Position numbers and translations under genes: made by a program. Positions 18,374-27,572 of a stretch of DNA of 64,000 bases are shown one piece after another (position 1 is the first letter of the stretch; each line of letters begins with the position of its first letter). The DNA is from Chitinophaga rupis (GTDB lineage Bacteria > Bacteroidota > Bacteroidia > Chitinophagales > Chitinophagaceae), in NCBI RefSeq assembly GCF_900109685.1, contig NZ_FOBB01000014.1:43011-107010 (forward strand), read 5' to 3'. The notes under the pieces are model-generated. The model made no database searches. It was not told the DNA's origin and saw only the letters and a list, made by a program, of their open reading frames with translations.

Positions 18374-19231
18374 ATGAGAATTGCGTTTATAATACTCGCA
18401 CACAAACAACCGGCCCAGCTGCAGCGCCTTTTACAAAGGCTGGCGCACCCGGGCATTGATTGTTATGTGCATGTGGATGCAAAGTGCGGCCTGCAGGATT
18501 GGGAAGCGCCTTTATCCCTGCCGCAGGTATACACGGTGCCGGAAAGGGTAAAAGTTACCTGGGCCGGCTGGAGCATTTTGCAGGCTACGCTGAACAGTAT
18601 GCAGGCAGTAATGGAAAGTGGCGAAAAGTATAAGTACATTACTTTACTCAGCGGGCAGGATTATGTGTTAAAATCTGCCGGTTATATTTATGATTTCCTG
18701 TGCAGCCGGCGGGAGAGCGGTCAGCAGTTCATTAACGTTATTAATGATGAAGCGCTGGCGCCCATGATGAGCAAAATGAACAACTATCATTTTGTAGAGC
18801 ATAATTTTCCCGGTAAGTACAAGTTTGGCCGCCTGCTTACAGCATTGCTGCCTAAACGCCGCCCTCCGCTGGGCTTTAAGCTGTACTGTGGCTCCGCCTG
18901 GTGGACGCTTACACCGGATTGCGTGGAGTACTGCCTGCAATTTGAAGAGCAGCATCCGGAACTGCATCGTTTTTTTAAATACACCTGGGGATCGGACGAG
19001 TTTCTGCTGCAGACCATTCTCATGAACAGCCCTTACCGCGCACAGGTAACCGGCGAAAACCTGCACTACATTGACTGGAGCGCAGGAAAAGAACATCCTA
19101 AAACTTTTGCTACAGAAGATATGACACCGCTGCTGGCCTCAGGTAAGCTGTTTGCCCGCAAGTTTGATATGGAAAAAAGCGCCGCCATTATGGACCTGCT
19201 GGATGAGGAAGTAGTGTGGAAGGTATTATGA
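18374..19231 (+). CDS. Glycosyltransferase family 14 (core-2/I-branching type)
   Basis: 285 residues. The N-terminus IAFIILAHKQPAQLQRLL, then YVHVDAK, ITLLSGQDYVL and the GSAWWTLT segment are hallmarks of the Branch family (PF02485, GT14), along with TWGSDEFLLQTIL and LHYIDWS. Eukaryotic members add beta-1,6-GlcNAc or xylose; bacterial ones are common in capsule clusters of Bacteroidota. No membrane segment. It is the last gene of the rightward block, ending 12 bases before a strong terminator. Confidence 0.92.
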   Translation: MRIAFIILAHKQPAQLQRLLQRLAHPGIDCYVHVDAKCGLQDWEAPLSLPQVYTVPERVKVTWAGWSILQATLNSMQAVMESGEKYKYITLLSGQDYVLKSAGYIYDFLCSRRESGQQFINVINDEALAPMMSKMNNYHFVEHNFPGKYKFGRLLTALLPKRRPPLGFKLYCGSAWWTLTPDCVEYCLQFEEQHPELHRFFKYTWGSDEFLLQTILMNSPYRAQVTGENLHYIDWSAGKEHPKTFATEDMTPLLASGKLFARKFDMEKSAAIMDLLDEEVVWKVL

Positions 19232-19243
19232 GCTAATTTTATT

Positions 19244-19287
19244 AAAAAAGCCGGATATGATCATTACTTCATATCCGGCTTTTTTTT
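19244..19287. terminator. Bidirectional intrinsic terminator between GT14 and flippase genes
   Basis: Perfect stem AAAAGCCGGATATGA / TCATATCCGGCTTTT with a short loop, flanked by A and T runs, so it can end transcription from both convergent genes. Confidence 0.9.
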
Positions 19288-19300
19288 ATGTGTAATTGAA

Positions 19301-20644
19301 TTACGCTTTATCCGCCACCATGGCCTTTCCCCTTACTTTGGCCAATAGCCTTTTACATTCCTGCCAGCCTAAGGTCCATATATCGCGCAAATGTACATCC
19401 AGGTGCTTCTTCAAAAAGTAATAGCCGAACACCACGGCAAATATTACGTTCAGCAGGGAAGCGAACGCTACTGAGCGGATATCCGTATAGATCCACACAA
19501 AAAGAATATCACAGGCCACATTCAGGATCAGCTTCAGGAAGTTTTTGTAAAAATTCACGTTGGGCAAATTAATCATGTCCAGCGTAACGCCAATAAAACG
19601 GTCAATGGGCCACAGGATAGCGGAGAACAGGATAATGCGCACAATGTCCGTAGCATCCAGGTAAGTACTTTTAGCTAATATGATAATTAAGGGCTGGGTA
19701 AAGATCAGCAGTCCTATAATAAATGGAGTAATAAGCAAGCTTACCGTGCCGGTATACTTTGCAAAAGCCCGTGCTACGCCCGTATAGTCATTGCGGTTAG
19801 CGGCGCTGGAAAGCGTAGGCTGTGCGGTAGCTACGAAGCTGCGCAGTATAATTTCAATTACCTCCATAAACTTTTGCGGTATGCTGTAAATAGCTACAGC
19901 TGCGGGGTTCAGCAGGGTGCGGATCACCAGCGTATCGGAATAATTGAGCAGGGAAGAGGAGGCCATGCTGCCCACAATATGTTTGCCAAAGTTGAAAAGT
20001 TCCCGCGCCTGCTCTTTTGTACGGAAAAACACGGAGCGGATCATGGTCCATTTACGCAGCAGGCAGTAAATGCTGGCCAGCGCCATGGATGCGCAATACG
20101 CATATAATACATTAGGCAGGCTAACCAGCTTTGTAAGGTATAGCACTCCCAGTAGCACCAGGAAAGAGCCGTTCTGCATTAACCGTATCCAGATAATTTT
20201 TTCAAAACGGTGTTCTGCCTGCAATATCCAGGTAGCAAAGTTCATGGGCAGGGAAAAAAGGGTAAGCATCCCCAGCCAGCAAATAAATAAATGCCAGGTA
20301 GGGTTAAACCATCTGTAAGCTACAAAGTAAGCAAGGAACGAAAGTGTTATATAACTTAAGGTAAGCAGCAGGGAAATATACCAGCCCGCGCCAATTACAC
20401 GCCGGCCGGTTGTTTCATCTACCCCCGCATAAAATTTTATCAGGCCGGTTTGCAGTAAGGCAGTACGTATCTGATCCAGCAGGTTATAGGTGCCAATGAA
20501 AGTAACCCATTCCCCGAAAGCATTCAGGGATAACAGGCGCACGAGTAACGAGAAAGACAGTACGTTAAAGAAAGCCATCACAACATTACCCATTAAAGAG
20601 TGAAAATGCCGGTTGCGGATGGCAGCCAGAAATCCAAAAGCCAT
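19301..20644 (-). CDS. Polysaccharide flippase (Wzx/MATE-like, MOP superfamily)
   Basis: 447 residues with about twelve to fourteen hydrophobic segments and few charged loops, the usual size and topology of PST/Wzx flippases. The start FLAAIRNRHFHSLMGNVVMA and LLVRLLSLNAFGEWVTFIG match the family's first two helices; SMASSSLLNYSDTLVIRTLL resembles the start of the second half. Its role would be to flip lipid-linked repeat units to the periplasm for the Wzy-like protein at 3631-5061. It is convergent with the glycosyltransferase block and starts from its own promoter. Confidence 0.87.
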   Translation of the reverse strand: MAFGFLAAIRNRHFHSLMGNVVMAFFNVLSFSLLVRLLSLNAFGEWVTFIGTYNLLDQIRTALLQTGLIKFYAGVDETTGRRVIGAGWYISLLLTLSYITLSFLAYFVAYRWFNPTWHLFICWLGMLTLFSLPMNFATWILQAEHRFEKIIWIRLMQNGSFLVLLGVLYLTKLVSLPNVLYAYCASMALASIYCLLRKWTMIRSVFFRTKEQARELFNFGKHIVGSMASSSLLNYSDTLVIRTLLNPAAVAIYSIPQKFMEVIEIILRSFVATAQPTLSSAANRNDYTGVARAFAKYTGTVSLLITPFIIGLLIFTQPLIIILAKSTYLDATDIVRIILFSAILWPIDRFIGVTLDMINLPNVNFYKNFLKLILNVACDILFVWIYTDIRSVAFASLLNVIFAVVFGYYFLKKHLDVHLRDIWTLGWQECKRLLAKVRGKAMVADKA

Positions 20645-21077
20645 GTGTCGTCGTTAATAATAGTAAAGCAGTTTTTTAACAGGATACAGTTAGAAAAAGA
20701 GTGGTATATGGGGGAACAATGCTATATGTTTTTTACGTGTGCAAGATACATTTTTTTGTTAATAAAAAAAATATGTTACAACAACCGCGTGTTGTAAATA
20801 TTGAAAAACAACGTAATACGAGAGGAGAAAAAAGATAATTTATTATAAATCCTGATATATATACAAAAAAACTATTATTTGATAAATAAAAAATACTTTC
20901 TTTGCAAGGGTGATATTGAAGAAACATTAGAAGAGTACATAATATTTACGCCCAACATAAGAAGACCAACATCACCCGTCAGTGTTATTCATTCAGCCAT
21001 TCAATGCTTGTCCAGGGGGGATTAAGGCTTGAAAGCTTGGAAAGATCTCATTGATAAACCAACACCATATGTTTAAT
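20645..21077. other. Divergent intergenic region before the giant secreted protein
   Basis: 433 AT-rich bases between the flippase and the giant T9SS protein gene. A TTTG at 20878-20881 and a CTTTCTTTG-like sequence ending at 20904 could be promoter parts for the rightward gene, but spacing and match are poor. No gene seen. Confidence 0.4.
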
Positions 21078-24000
21078 ATGAAAAACCTCTATGTAATGAA
21101 ACAACATTACACTAACTCAACTGTGCCTGGCCGCACAGGTCTATTAGTGCTCTTGTCCTGTCTATCCTTATGCCTGTCGTCTTTCGGTCAGGGAATGAAG
21201 AACGTTCCAAAAACCTTGCCGGATACGTTTACGAATTTAACAGGCTATTATCAGGCCCTTCCTGTCGATTACGACGCTAATCCTAAAAAATCTTATCCTT
21301 TACTGATCTCCGTACATGGCGTGGGAGAACTTGCCGGCGCCAACACTACAACCTTACAGTCCAAAGTACTGAAGAACGGACCGCAGGCATTGATCGAGCG
21401 GGGCACTTTTCCCAACTCATTCACATCTAACGGACAACAGTACTCTTTCATTGTAGTCTCACCACAATTTAAAACATGGCCCGGCGCCGGCGACATTCAC
21501 CGCCTGGTGGCCTACCTGCAGAAAACCTTACGTATAGACGCATCCCGTTTATACGTTACTGGTTTAAGTATGGGCGGTGGCGTTATCTGGGGCGCTATCT
21601 CAGAAGTGCCTTCAAAAGCAAAACAATATGCTGCAGCCGTAGTGGTATGCGGCGCCTATGACCCCGCTCCATATCCGCAGCTGCAAAAAACAATTGCCAC
21701 CAATAATACTCCCGTGTGGGCCACACATAACAATAATGACCCTACGGTGCCCTACAAATATTCTGTAGGCTGGGTAGATGGGATTGATGGTTCCAAACCG
21801 GCGCCGAATCCCATGGCCAAACTGACGACTTTTAACGCCAGAATCCACGATGCGTGGTCAAAAACCTACGATCCGAATTTTAAGGAGAACGGTATGAATG
21901 TGTATGAGTGGATGCTGCAATATACCCGTGGCGTCTCTTCCACACCTCCAACCACTACACCTTCCAAACCATCCAGCGGCACAGGTACGGTTAATAAACG
22001 CATTACTGTACCCCGCTCCAGCGGCAACCAGGTTTATTATCCGGATGCCATGAAGAGCCTGAACATAACGGCAGGGGATACTCTGTGTTTGGCAGCAGGT
22101 GATTATGATTTTATCCAGTTCGGCGGGTTGCTGGGCACAGCCGCTAAGCCCATCATTATCCAGAACTGTGGCGGCCTGGTACGCACCGGCGTAAACAGCA
22201 CCACCACCGTAGCCGCTTTTGTATTTACCAACTCAAAATATTTTAAAGTAGAAGGTACCGGCGACAAGAACCTGGAATATGGTTTTGATGTAAACGGTAC
22301 TAATAAAAATGGCCAGAAGCTGTTTGGCTTCTTCCTGGGAGATGGCAGCAGCGACTATGACCTGCATAATGCATATGTGCACGATGCCGGTATGTTTGTG
22401 CAGGCCAAAACCCTGCAGCAGTGCGGGCATCCGGAGTGGCTGGAAGGCGCGTTCGTAATGCGTAATGTAAAGATCCACCACCTGCTGTGCCGCAACTCCG
22501 CATGGGAAGGCTTTTACATTGGTAACACCCATTACCTGTGGGATGATGGTACCTGCAAAAGCATGAAATCGCACCACATTGAAAACCTGGAAGTATATGA
22601 TAACGATCTGGAAAATGTAGGGAGTGATGGTATCCAGATCTCCATGGCCGACCTGGGCACCAACCTGGTGCACCATAACCGCCTGGTGAACTATGCCATG
22701 GCCAGGAACAGCGCACACGGCTACGGCATTCTTTGCGGTGGCGGCAGTACGCTGCGCATTTACAATAACCGGGTAGATAAAGGTTATAACTGCGGTATCC
22801 AGATCTTTGGCAGCGGCATTAACTATGTGTACAATAACGTGGTTACCAACATTTATTATGAAGGTATAAACGTAACGGATAAACTGTTATTCCAGCCGGC
22901 CACCGGTTATATCTACAATAACACGGTATCCGGTACTGGCGTGGATGCTATTAAGATCTATGCCGATCTCACCACGGTTGGCCACAAAGTGTATAATAAC
23001 CTGCTGATAGCGCCGGGTGGCTCCTGGGATTATCCGCAGAGCGGCATGTATATCAGAGGTTCCGCACCTATTAAATTCGATTATTCCAACAACCAGTCGT
23101 ATAAAACAACTGACCTGCCATTACTGGGAAATATCCTGGGTGGTATATACGAGCTTACCTCCAAATCAGCCGCAGTAAATGCCGGACGGGATATGTCTGA
23201 CCTGGGTCTGAAAACAGACTTTGACGATGTAACACGCCCGCAGGGTGGTAAGTACGACGTTGGTGCGTATGAGTATGCAGGCCTGCTGAACACTGCGCCT
23301 ACGGCCGATGCCGGTGGCGACGTGGTTATTAAGCTGCCAGCCGCCACCGTTACGCTGGATGGTACTGGTTCTAAAGACAAGGATGGCATCATCACCAAAT
23401 ATGCCTGGAAGAAGCTGAGCGGTCCCGTACAGGGCACTATTACCACCGCTACGGTTTCTAAAACTACGGTTACCAACCTTATACAAGGTACCTATGTATT
23501 TCAGCTAACCGTTACAGATAACAGCGGAGCAATCAGCACAGATGAAGTAATGGTAACCGTACAGCCCTCCACCGGTAATAAGCTGCCGGATGCAGAAGCT
23601 GGCAGCGATGTTACTTTAACATTACCAACCAACGCAACACAATTATACGGCAGCAACTCACTGGATCCGGATGGTGTGATCGTAAGCTACCTGTGGAAAA
23701 AGATCAGTGGTCCGAGCGCCTTCACCATTGCAGAAAATGATGCCAGCAATACCGATGTTACCGGCCTGGTAGCAGGTAGCTACACTTTTGAGCTGAGCAT
23801 AACAGACAATGCCGGCGGTGTTAGCAAAGACCAGGTAGTGATCAACGTGGTGAACCCGGGTGGTAATCAGGCACCAGTAGCCAATGCAGGCGCTGATGTA
23901 AGGATCACCTTACCAACCAGCACCGCTACGCTGGATGGTACAGCCTCTAAAGATGCCGATGGCAGCATCAGCAAATATGCCTGGACAAAAGTAAGCGGAC

Positions 24001-26150
24001 CAACAGGTGGTACTATCACCTCCGCCGGTGCCAGCAAAACAACGGTAACAGGGCTTACCACTGCCGGCACTTATGTGTTCCGCTTAACCGTAACCGATAA
24101 TAAGAATACTACTGCTACGGATGATGTAACTGTTACCGTAAGCAGCGCCACTAATAAAGCGCCTACCTCCAATGCAGGTAAAGATGTAACCATCACCTTA
24201 CCAACCAGCAGCACTACGCTGGATGGTACTGGCTCTACAGATACGGATGGCTCTATTACCAAATACTTATGGAGCAAGGTAAGCGGCCCAACCGGTGGAA
24301 CTATTACTACCGGCGGCGCCAGCAAAACCACGGTTACCGGTTTAACACAGGGCACCTATGTGTTCAAGTTAACTGTAACGGATGATGATAATGCTACCGC
24401 CTCCGATGAAGTGACCGTAATTGTAAATGCAGCCGCTAATAAAACGCCCACAGCAAATGCAGGCGCCGATATTAATATTACCATGCCCACCAACAGCGCT
24501 ACGCTGGACGGTACAAAATCAGCGGATGCTGATGGCAGGATCAGCAAATACGCCTGGACAAAAGTAAGCGGCCCCGCAAGCGGCACCATTACTACTGCCA
24601 GCGCCAGCAAAACCACTATTACCGGTTTAGGCCAGGGCACCTATGTGTTCAGGTTAACGGTAACAGATGATAAGAATGCAACTGCCACCGATGAGGTAAC
24701 CGTAGTTGTAAACGCTGCAGCCAATAAAACACCGGTAGCAAATGCCGGCCAGGACCTGACCATTACTTTACCGCTGCGTACCGCACATGTGGATGGCAGC
24801 GCGTCTAAAGATCCGGATGGCAGCATTGTATCTTATACATGGACCAAAATAAGCGGCGGCCAGGGTACTATTATAGAACCCAACAACAAGGCCACCAACA
24901 TTACCGGCTTGGCCCCAGGTACTTATGTGTATGAGCTGACGGTAAAAGATAACAAGGGCGCTACCGCTACAGACCGTGTAACCGTAACCGTAATAAATGC
25001 GGTTGTAAACGAAGACCCGATTGCGAACGCAGGCCCCGATATCTGGATCACCCTGCCGCTGCGCACTGCACATGCAGATGGCAGCGCGTCTAAAGATCCG
25101 GATGGTACTATCGCATCTTACAGCTGGACCAAAGTAAGCGGCGGCCAGGGCACAATCATAGAACCTGCTAAAAGGGCCACCAACATTACCGGCCTGGATA
25201 TAGGCACCTATGTATATGAGCTGCGCGTAACGGACAACAAAGGCGCGGTATCTACTGACCGTGTAACCGTTACCGTACTGCCTGATCCGAATAATAAAGC
25301 ACCCATTGCCAATGCCGGCAGTGATATCACCATCACCTTACCGCTTACCACTGCGCATGTAGATGCCAGCGAAAGCAAGGATGCTGATGGCAGTATCCGC
25401 AAATACCAGTGGACTCAAATAAGCGGTGCAAACTCCACCATTATTGAACCAGCCAATAAAGCCACCAACATTACCGGCCTGGTAGCTGCAGGTACCTATG
25501 TATATGAGCTGAAAGTAACTGATAATGAAGGTGTATTTGCAACCGACCGTGTAACCGTAACCGTGAAAGAGGCAGCAGTTGCCAAGAACATTGCACCGCT
25601 GGCCATTGCCACCGGCGATGAATCTGTACAGGCGCCTAACGATTTCATGTACATAAACGCCGAACAGTCTAATGATCCTGACGGCATCATTACTACTTAT
25701 TCCTGGAGGCAGGTAAGCGGCCCAAGCCCGGCTTACATCTGGCATCCGGATTGGGTGGAAACACGCATCAGCGGCCTGGAAGTAGGTACCTATGTGTTTG
25801 AGCTGACCGTAACGGATGATCAGGGTGCAGTAAGCAAAACCACTTACACCGTAGAGGTGCTTACAGATAAAACCAGCATTACCCTGGATTCTGTAGCCCT
25901 GTACCCCAACCCAGCTGTTACCAACATGCGTATTACGGTTAGGTACATAGGCAGCGGTGACAGGCTATACTTCACCATCTATGACCTGAACGGGCGGCCT
26001 AAAGCTAACTTCAGCGAGCCGGTAACCGGTAAAACCATCCAGAAGGATATAGATGTAAGCACCCTCACCGGTGGTTATTATATCATGGAGGTTAAAGACA
26101 GCAAAGGAACGTTCCGCTGGACCGGTAAGTTCTTAAAGGCGGGAGACTGA
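21078..26150 (+). CDS. Giant secreted protein: esterase + beta-helix + nine PKD domains + T9SS sorting domain
   Basis: 1690 residues from the ATG at 21078 (others at 21069 and 21096). A signal peptide (LLVLLSCLSLCLSSFGQ) leads into an alpha/beta-hydrolase domain (about 35-285): YPLLISVHGVGE, nucleophile elbow GLSMGGG (Ser about 164) and ARIHDAW with a likely His. A right-handed parallel beta-helix follows (about 315-735) with turns such as IYNNRVDKGYNCGIQIFG, as in pectate/alginate lyase-type folds. Nine PKD/K319-like domains of about 95 residues (737-1594) come next. A T9SS type A sorting domain (VALYPNPAVTNMRITV to the end) implies export through the type IX system and attachment or release at the surface. 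No lyase catalytic residues were identified. It may act on the polymer made by this cluster. Confidence 0.88.
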   Translation: MKNLYVMKQHYTNSTVPGRTGLLVLLSCLSLCLSSFGQGMKNVPKTLPDTFTNLTGYYQALPVDYDANPKKSYPLLISVHGVGELAGANTTTLQSKVLKNGPQALIERGTFPNSFTSNGQQYSFIVVSPQFKTWPGAGDIHRLVAYLQKTLRIDASRLYVTGLSMGGGVIWGAISEVPSKAKQYAAAVVVCGAYDPAPYPQLQKTIATNNTPVWATHNNNDPTVPYKYSVGWVDGIDGSKPAPNPMAKLTTFNARIHDAWSKTYDPNFKENGMNVYEWMLQYTRGVSSTPPTTTPSKPSSGTGTVNKRITVPRSSGNQVYYPDAMKSLNITAGDTLCLAAGDYDFIQFGGLLGTAAKPIIIQNCGGLVRTGVNSTTTVAAFVFTNSKYFKVEGTGDKNLEYGFDVNGTNKNGQKLFGFFLGDGSSDYDLHNAYVHDAGMFVQAKTLQQCGHPEWLEGAFVMRNVKIHHLLCRNSAWEGFYIGNTHYLWDDGTCKSMKSHHIENLEVYDNDLENVGSDGIQISMADLGTNLVHHNRLVNYAMARNSAHGYGILCGGGSTLRIYNNRVDKGYNCGIQIFGSGINYVYNNVVTNIYYEGINVTDKLLFQPATGYIYNNTVSGTGVDAIKIYADLTTVGHKVYNNLLIAPGGSWDYPQSGMYIRGSAPIKFDYSNNQSYKTTDLPLLGNILGGIYELTSKSAAVNAGRDMSDLGLKTDFDDVTRPQGGKYDVGAYEYAGLLNTAPTADAGGDVVIKLPAATVTLDGTGSKDKDGIITKYAWKKLSGPVQGTITTATVSKTTVTNLIQGTYVFQLTVTDNSGAISTDEVMVTVQPSTGNKLPDAEAGSDVTLTLPTNATQLYGSNSLDPDGVIVSYLWKKISGPSAFTIAENDASNTDVTGLVAGSYTFELSITDNAGGVSKDQVVINVVNPGGNQAPVANAGADVRITLPTSTATLDGTASKDADGSISKYAWTKVSGPTGGTITSAGASKTTVTGLTTAGTYVFRLTVTDNKNTTATDDVTVTVSSATNKAPTSNAGKDVTITLPTSSTTLDGTGSTDTDGSITKYLWSKVSGPTGGTITTGGASKTTVTGLTQGTYVFKLTVTDDDNATASDEVTVIVNAAANKTPTANAGADINITMPTNSATLDGTKSADADGRISKYAWTKVSGPASGTITTASASKTTITGLGQGTYVFRLTVTDDKNATATDEVTVVVNAAANKTPVANAGQDLTITLPLRTAHVDGSASKDPDGSIVSYTWTKISGGQGTIIEPNNKATNITGLAPGTYVYELTVKDNKGATATDRVTVTVINAVVNEDPIANAGPDIWITLPLRTAHADGSASKDPDGTIASYSWTKVSGGQGTIIEPAKRATNITGLDIGTYVYELRVTDNKGAVSTDRVTVTVLPDPNNKAPIANAGSDITITLPLTTAHVDASESKDADGSIRKYQWTQISGANSTIIEPANKATNITGLVAAGTYVYELKVTDNEGVFATDRVTVTVKEAAVAKNIAPLAIATGDESVQAPNDFMYINAEQSNDPDGIITTYSWRQVSGPSPAYIWHPDWVETRISGLEVGTYVFELTVTDDQGAVSKTTYTVEVLTDKTSITLDSVALYPNPAVTNMRITVRYIGSGDRLYFTIYDLNGRPKANFSEPVTGKTIQKDIDVSTLTGGYYIMEVKDSKGTFRWTGKFLKAGD
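23288..25862 (+). repeat. Nine tandem PKD-coding repeats of about 285 bases
   Basis: Each unit starts with a linker like N.APIANAG.DI.ITLP and contains D.DG.I..Y.W.K.SG and G.YV.ELTVTDN.G....D.VTVTV. Units 3-5 share the TLPTS..TLDGT form and units 6-8 share TLPLRTAHVDGSASKDPDG, which points to two rounds of local duplication. Unit 9 is the most divergent. Confidence 0.9.
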
Positions 26151-26282
26151 AAAAGTAAAAAGTAAAAAAGCAAAAATTAAAAAGGAAGCGGAGATAATCT
26201 GCTTCCTTTTTTAATTGGCTTTATTAGTAAATCTTCTCTTTCGATCTACCCTTTTTAATTTTTACTTTTTGCTTTTTAATTT
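26151..26282. repeat. Intergenic inverted word array, family C (AAAGTAAAAAG / CTTTTTACTTT-like)
   Basis: Right after the stop of the giant gene, the left arm (26151-26185) reiterates AGTAAAAAGTAAAAAAGC. The inverted right arm (26250-26282) reads TTTTTAATTTTTACTTTTTG and ends on the stop codon of the convergent GT4 gene. The arms flank a terminator. The architecture matches families A and B with a third word. Confidence 0.75.
26175..26216. terminator. Bidirectional intrinsic terminator
   Basis: Stem AATTAAAAAGGAAGC / GCTTCCTTTTTTAATT around an 11-base loop, with A-rich and T-rich sides. It serves the giant T9SS gene and probably the convergent GT4 gene. Confidence 0.85.
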
Positions 26283-27471
26283 ATAACGCGATAGCGTTAT
26301 AAATTGCCTCCACTGAATTCTCCCAGGTATGGGATTGCGCAAAGGCTATTTGCGCAGCACGGCGGGCAGGTTCATCTTCGGCCATGGCCTTTTCTATCAG
26401 CGGTACATAATCTTCTTTAGCTGCCGCCAGGTACACATGATCCTTAAACAGCTGCATGGTTTTGGTATCCGTAGCTACGGAAGGTTTGCCCATGGCCAGG
26501 TATTCATCAATTTTCAGGGGATAGTTGCCAATGGTAATTTCATTTACCAGCTGCGGGTTAATGCATACATCAAAATGCTGCAGGTACAGCGGCAGGTCCG
26601 ATAGCGGTTTGCGTCCCAGGAAATGAATATTAGGTTGCTGGTGCAGCGCTGACTGCTGGAACACCTCATCCTCCGGCCCAACCAGTACAATTTGCCACTG
26701 GGGGCGGTTACGGCTAATGTATAACAGGATCTCAGGATCCAGGCGCATAGCAGTAAGCGCACCTACATAACCAATAATAGGCGCATCTGTTACCGGTAGG
26801 TCTGCCGGCCGCTCGTATACTTTTTGCGGGTCAAATAAGCTCAGATCACAGCCCTGGCCTACATAATAACTGTTGCGGTTATACTGCAGCAGCATATCAG
26901 TAAGGTACAGGGAGTTGGCCACCGCCACATCTGCTTTGGCAATATGCAGGGGCTCCAGCTTGGCGCCATGCCGTTTCCAGTAATCCATGGCTATCAGGTA
27001 ATCCCGGCTGTAATAAATATAGCGGTCAGGCTTTAACAGCTCTTTCAGGTAAAAGCCGCGGAAAATATCGTTATCGTTAAATAAAAGGATGTTCTTGAAT
27101 CCCAGCTCATTTACAGCCTCCTGAATGCTTTTGGCAAAGCGTCCGTTGTTAATACGGTTAAAAATGGAAAACAGGGGGGTAAAGGGTATGAAATTAGCCG
27201 ATTCCAGCACCCGGTTGGGGTACAGGTTCCAGAAGTTTTCTCCAATGGGCACAATGCCGCTGGTTTCCCCTTTTACCACTTTCAGGTGAAAGGCTACTTC
27301 CGGATCATGTTTTTGCTGCATAATGGTGCGGCGGTCCAGCGGGGAGTTTACATACAGCACCCGGTTATGCCGGGCAAACTGTAACGCAATATTTTTACAA
27401 TTGCTGCCAATAGGCGTGTACCATTGTTGAAGACCCACAATAACAATGTCCCGGTTCTGAATAAGGGGCAT
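26281..27471 (-). CDS. Glycosyltransferase (GT-B fold, GT4-like)
   Basis: 396 residues from the ATG at 27471; the TTG at 27501 is less likely. N-terminal GT-B half: RDIVIVGLQQWYTPIGSN, RHNRVLYVNSPLDRR, YYSRDYLIAMDYWK. The C-terminal donor half has IGYVGALTAMRLDPEILLYI, IVLVGPEDE and INPQLVNEITIGNYPLKIDE, then YLAMGKPSVATD. It resembles the TuaH-like/GT1-GT4 enzymes common in Bacteroidota capsule loci. It is convergent with the giant secreted protein and may belong to the same exopolysaccharide programme. Confidence 0.85.
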   Translation of the reverse strand: MPLIQNRDIVIVGLQQWYTPIGSNCKNIALQFARHNRVLYVNSPLDRRTIMQQKHDPEVAFHLKVVKGETSGIVPIGENFWNLYPNRVLESANFIPFTPLFSIFNRINNGRFAKSIQEAVNELGFKNILLFNDNDIFRGFYLKELLKPDRYIYYSRDYLIAMDYWKRHGAKLEPLHIAKADVAVANSLYLTDMLLQYNRNSYYVGQGCDLSLFDPQKVYERPADLPVTDAPIIGYVGALTAMRLDPEILLYISRNRPQWQIVLVGPEDEVFQQSALHQQPNIHFLGRKPLSDLPLYLQHFDVCINPQLVNEITIGNYPLKIDEYLAMGKPSVATDTKTMQLFKDHVYLAAAKEDYVPLIEKAMAEDEPARRAAQIAFAQSHTWENSVEAIYNAIAL

Positions 27472-27523
27472 AAGAACGCTATAGTTTGAAATAAGGTACA
27501 AAGGTAACGGCTTTCCTCCAAAA

Positions 27524-27554
27524 CAAAAGCCCCGGTAGCTTACCAGGGCTTTTG
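27524..27554 (-). terminator. Intrinsic terminator downstream of the T9SS Ig-like gene
   Basis: Stem CAAAAGCCC / GGGCTTTTG with a 13-base loop. On the minus strand it runs into a short T-rich tract, 19 bases after the stop codon at 27573. Confidence 0.75.
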
Positions 27555-27572
27555 CCGGTTTGAACCTGTTAT

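Noticed and set aside
23081..25745. Several open frames on the minus strand across the PKD region
   Set aside because: They repeat with the PKD unit and are Val/Thr/Ala-rich mirror translations of the repeats; not separate genes.
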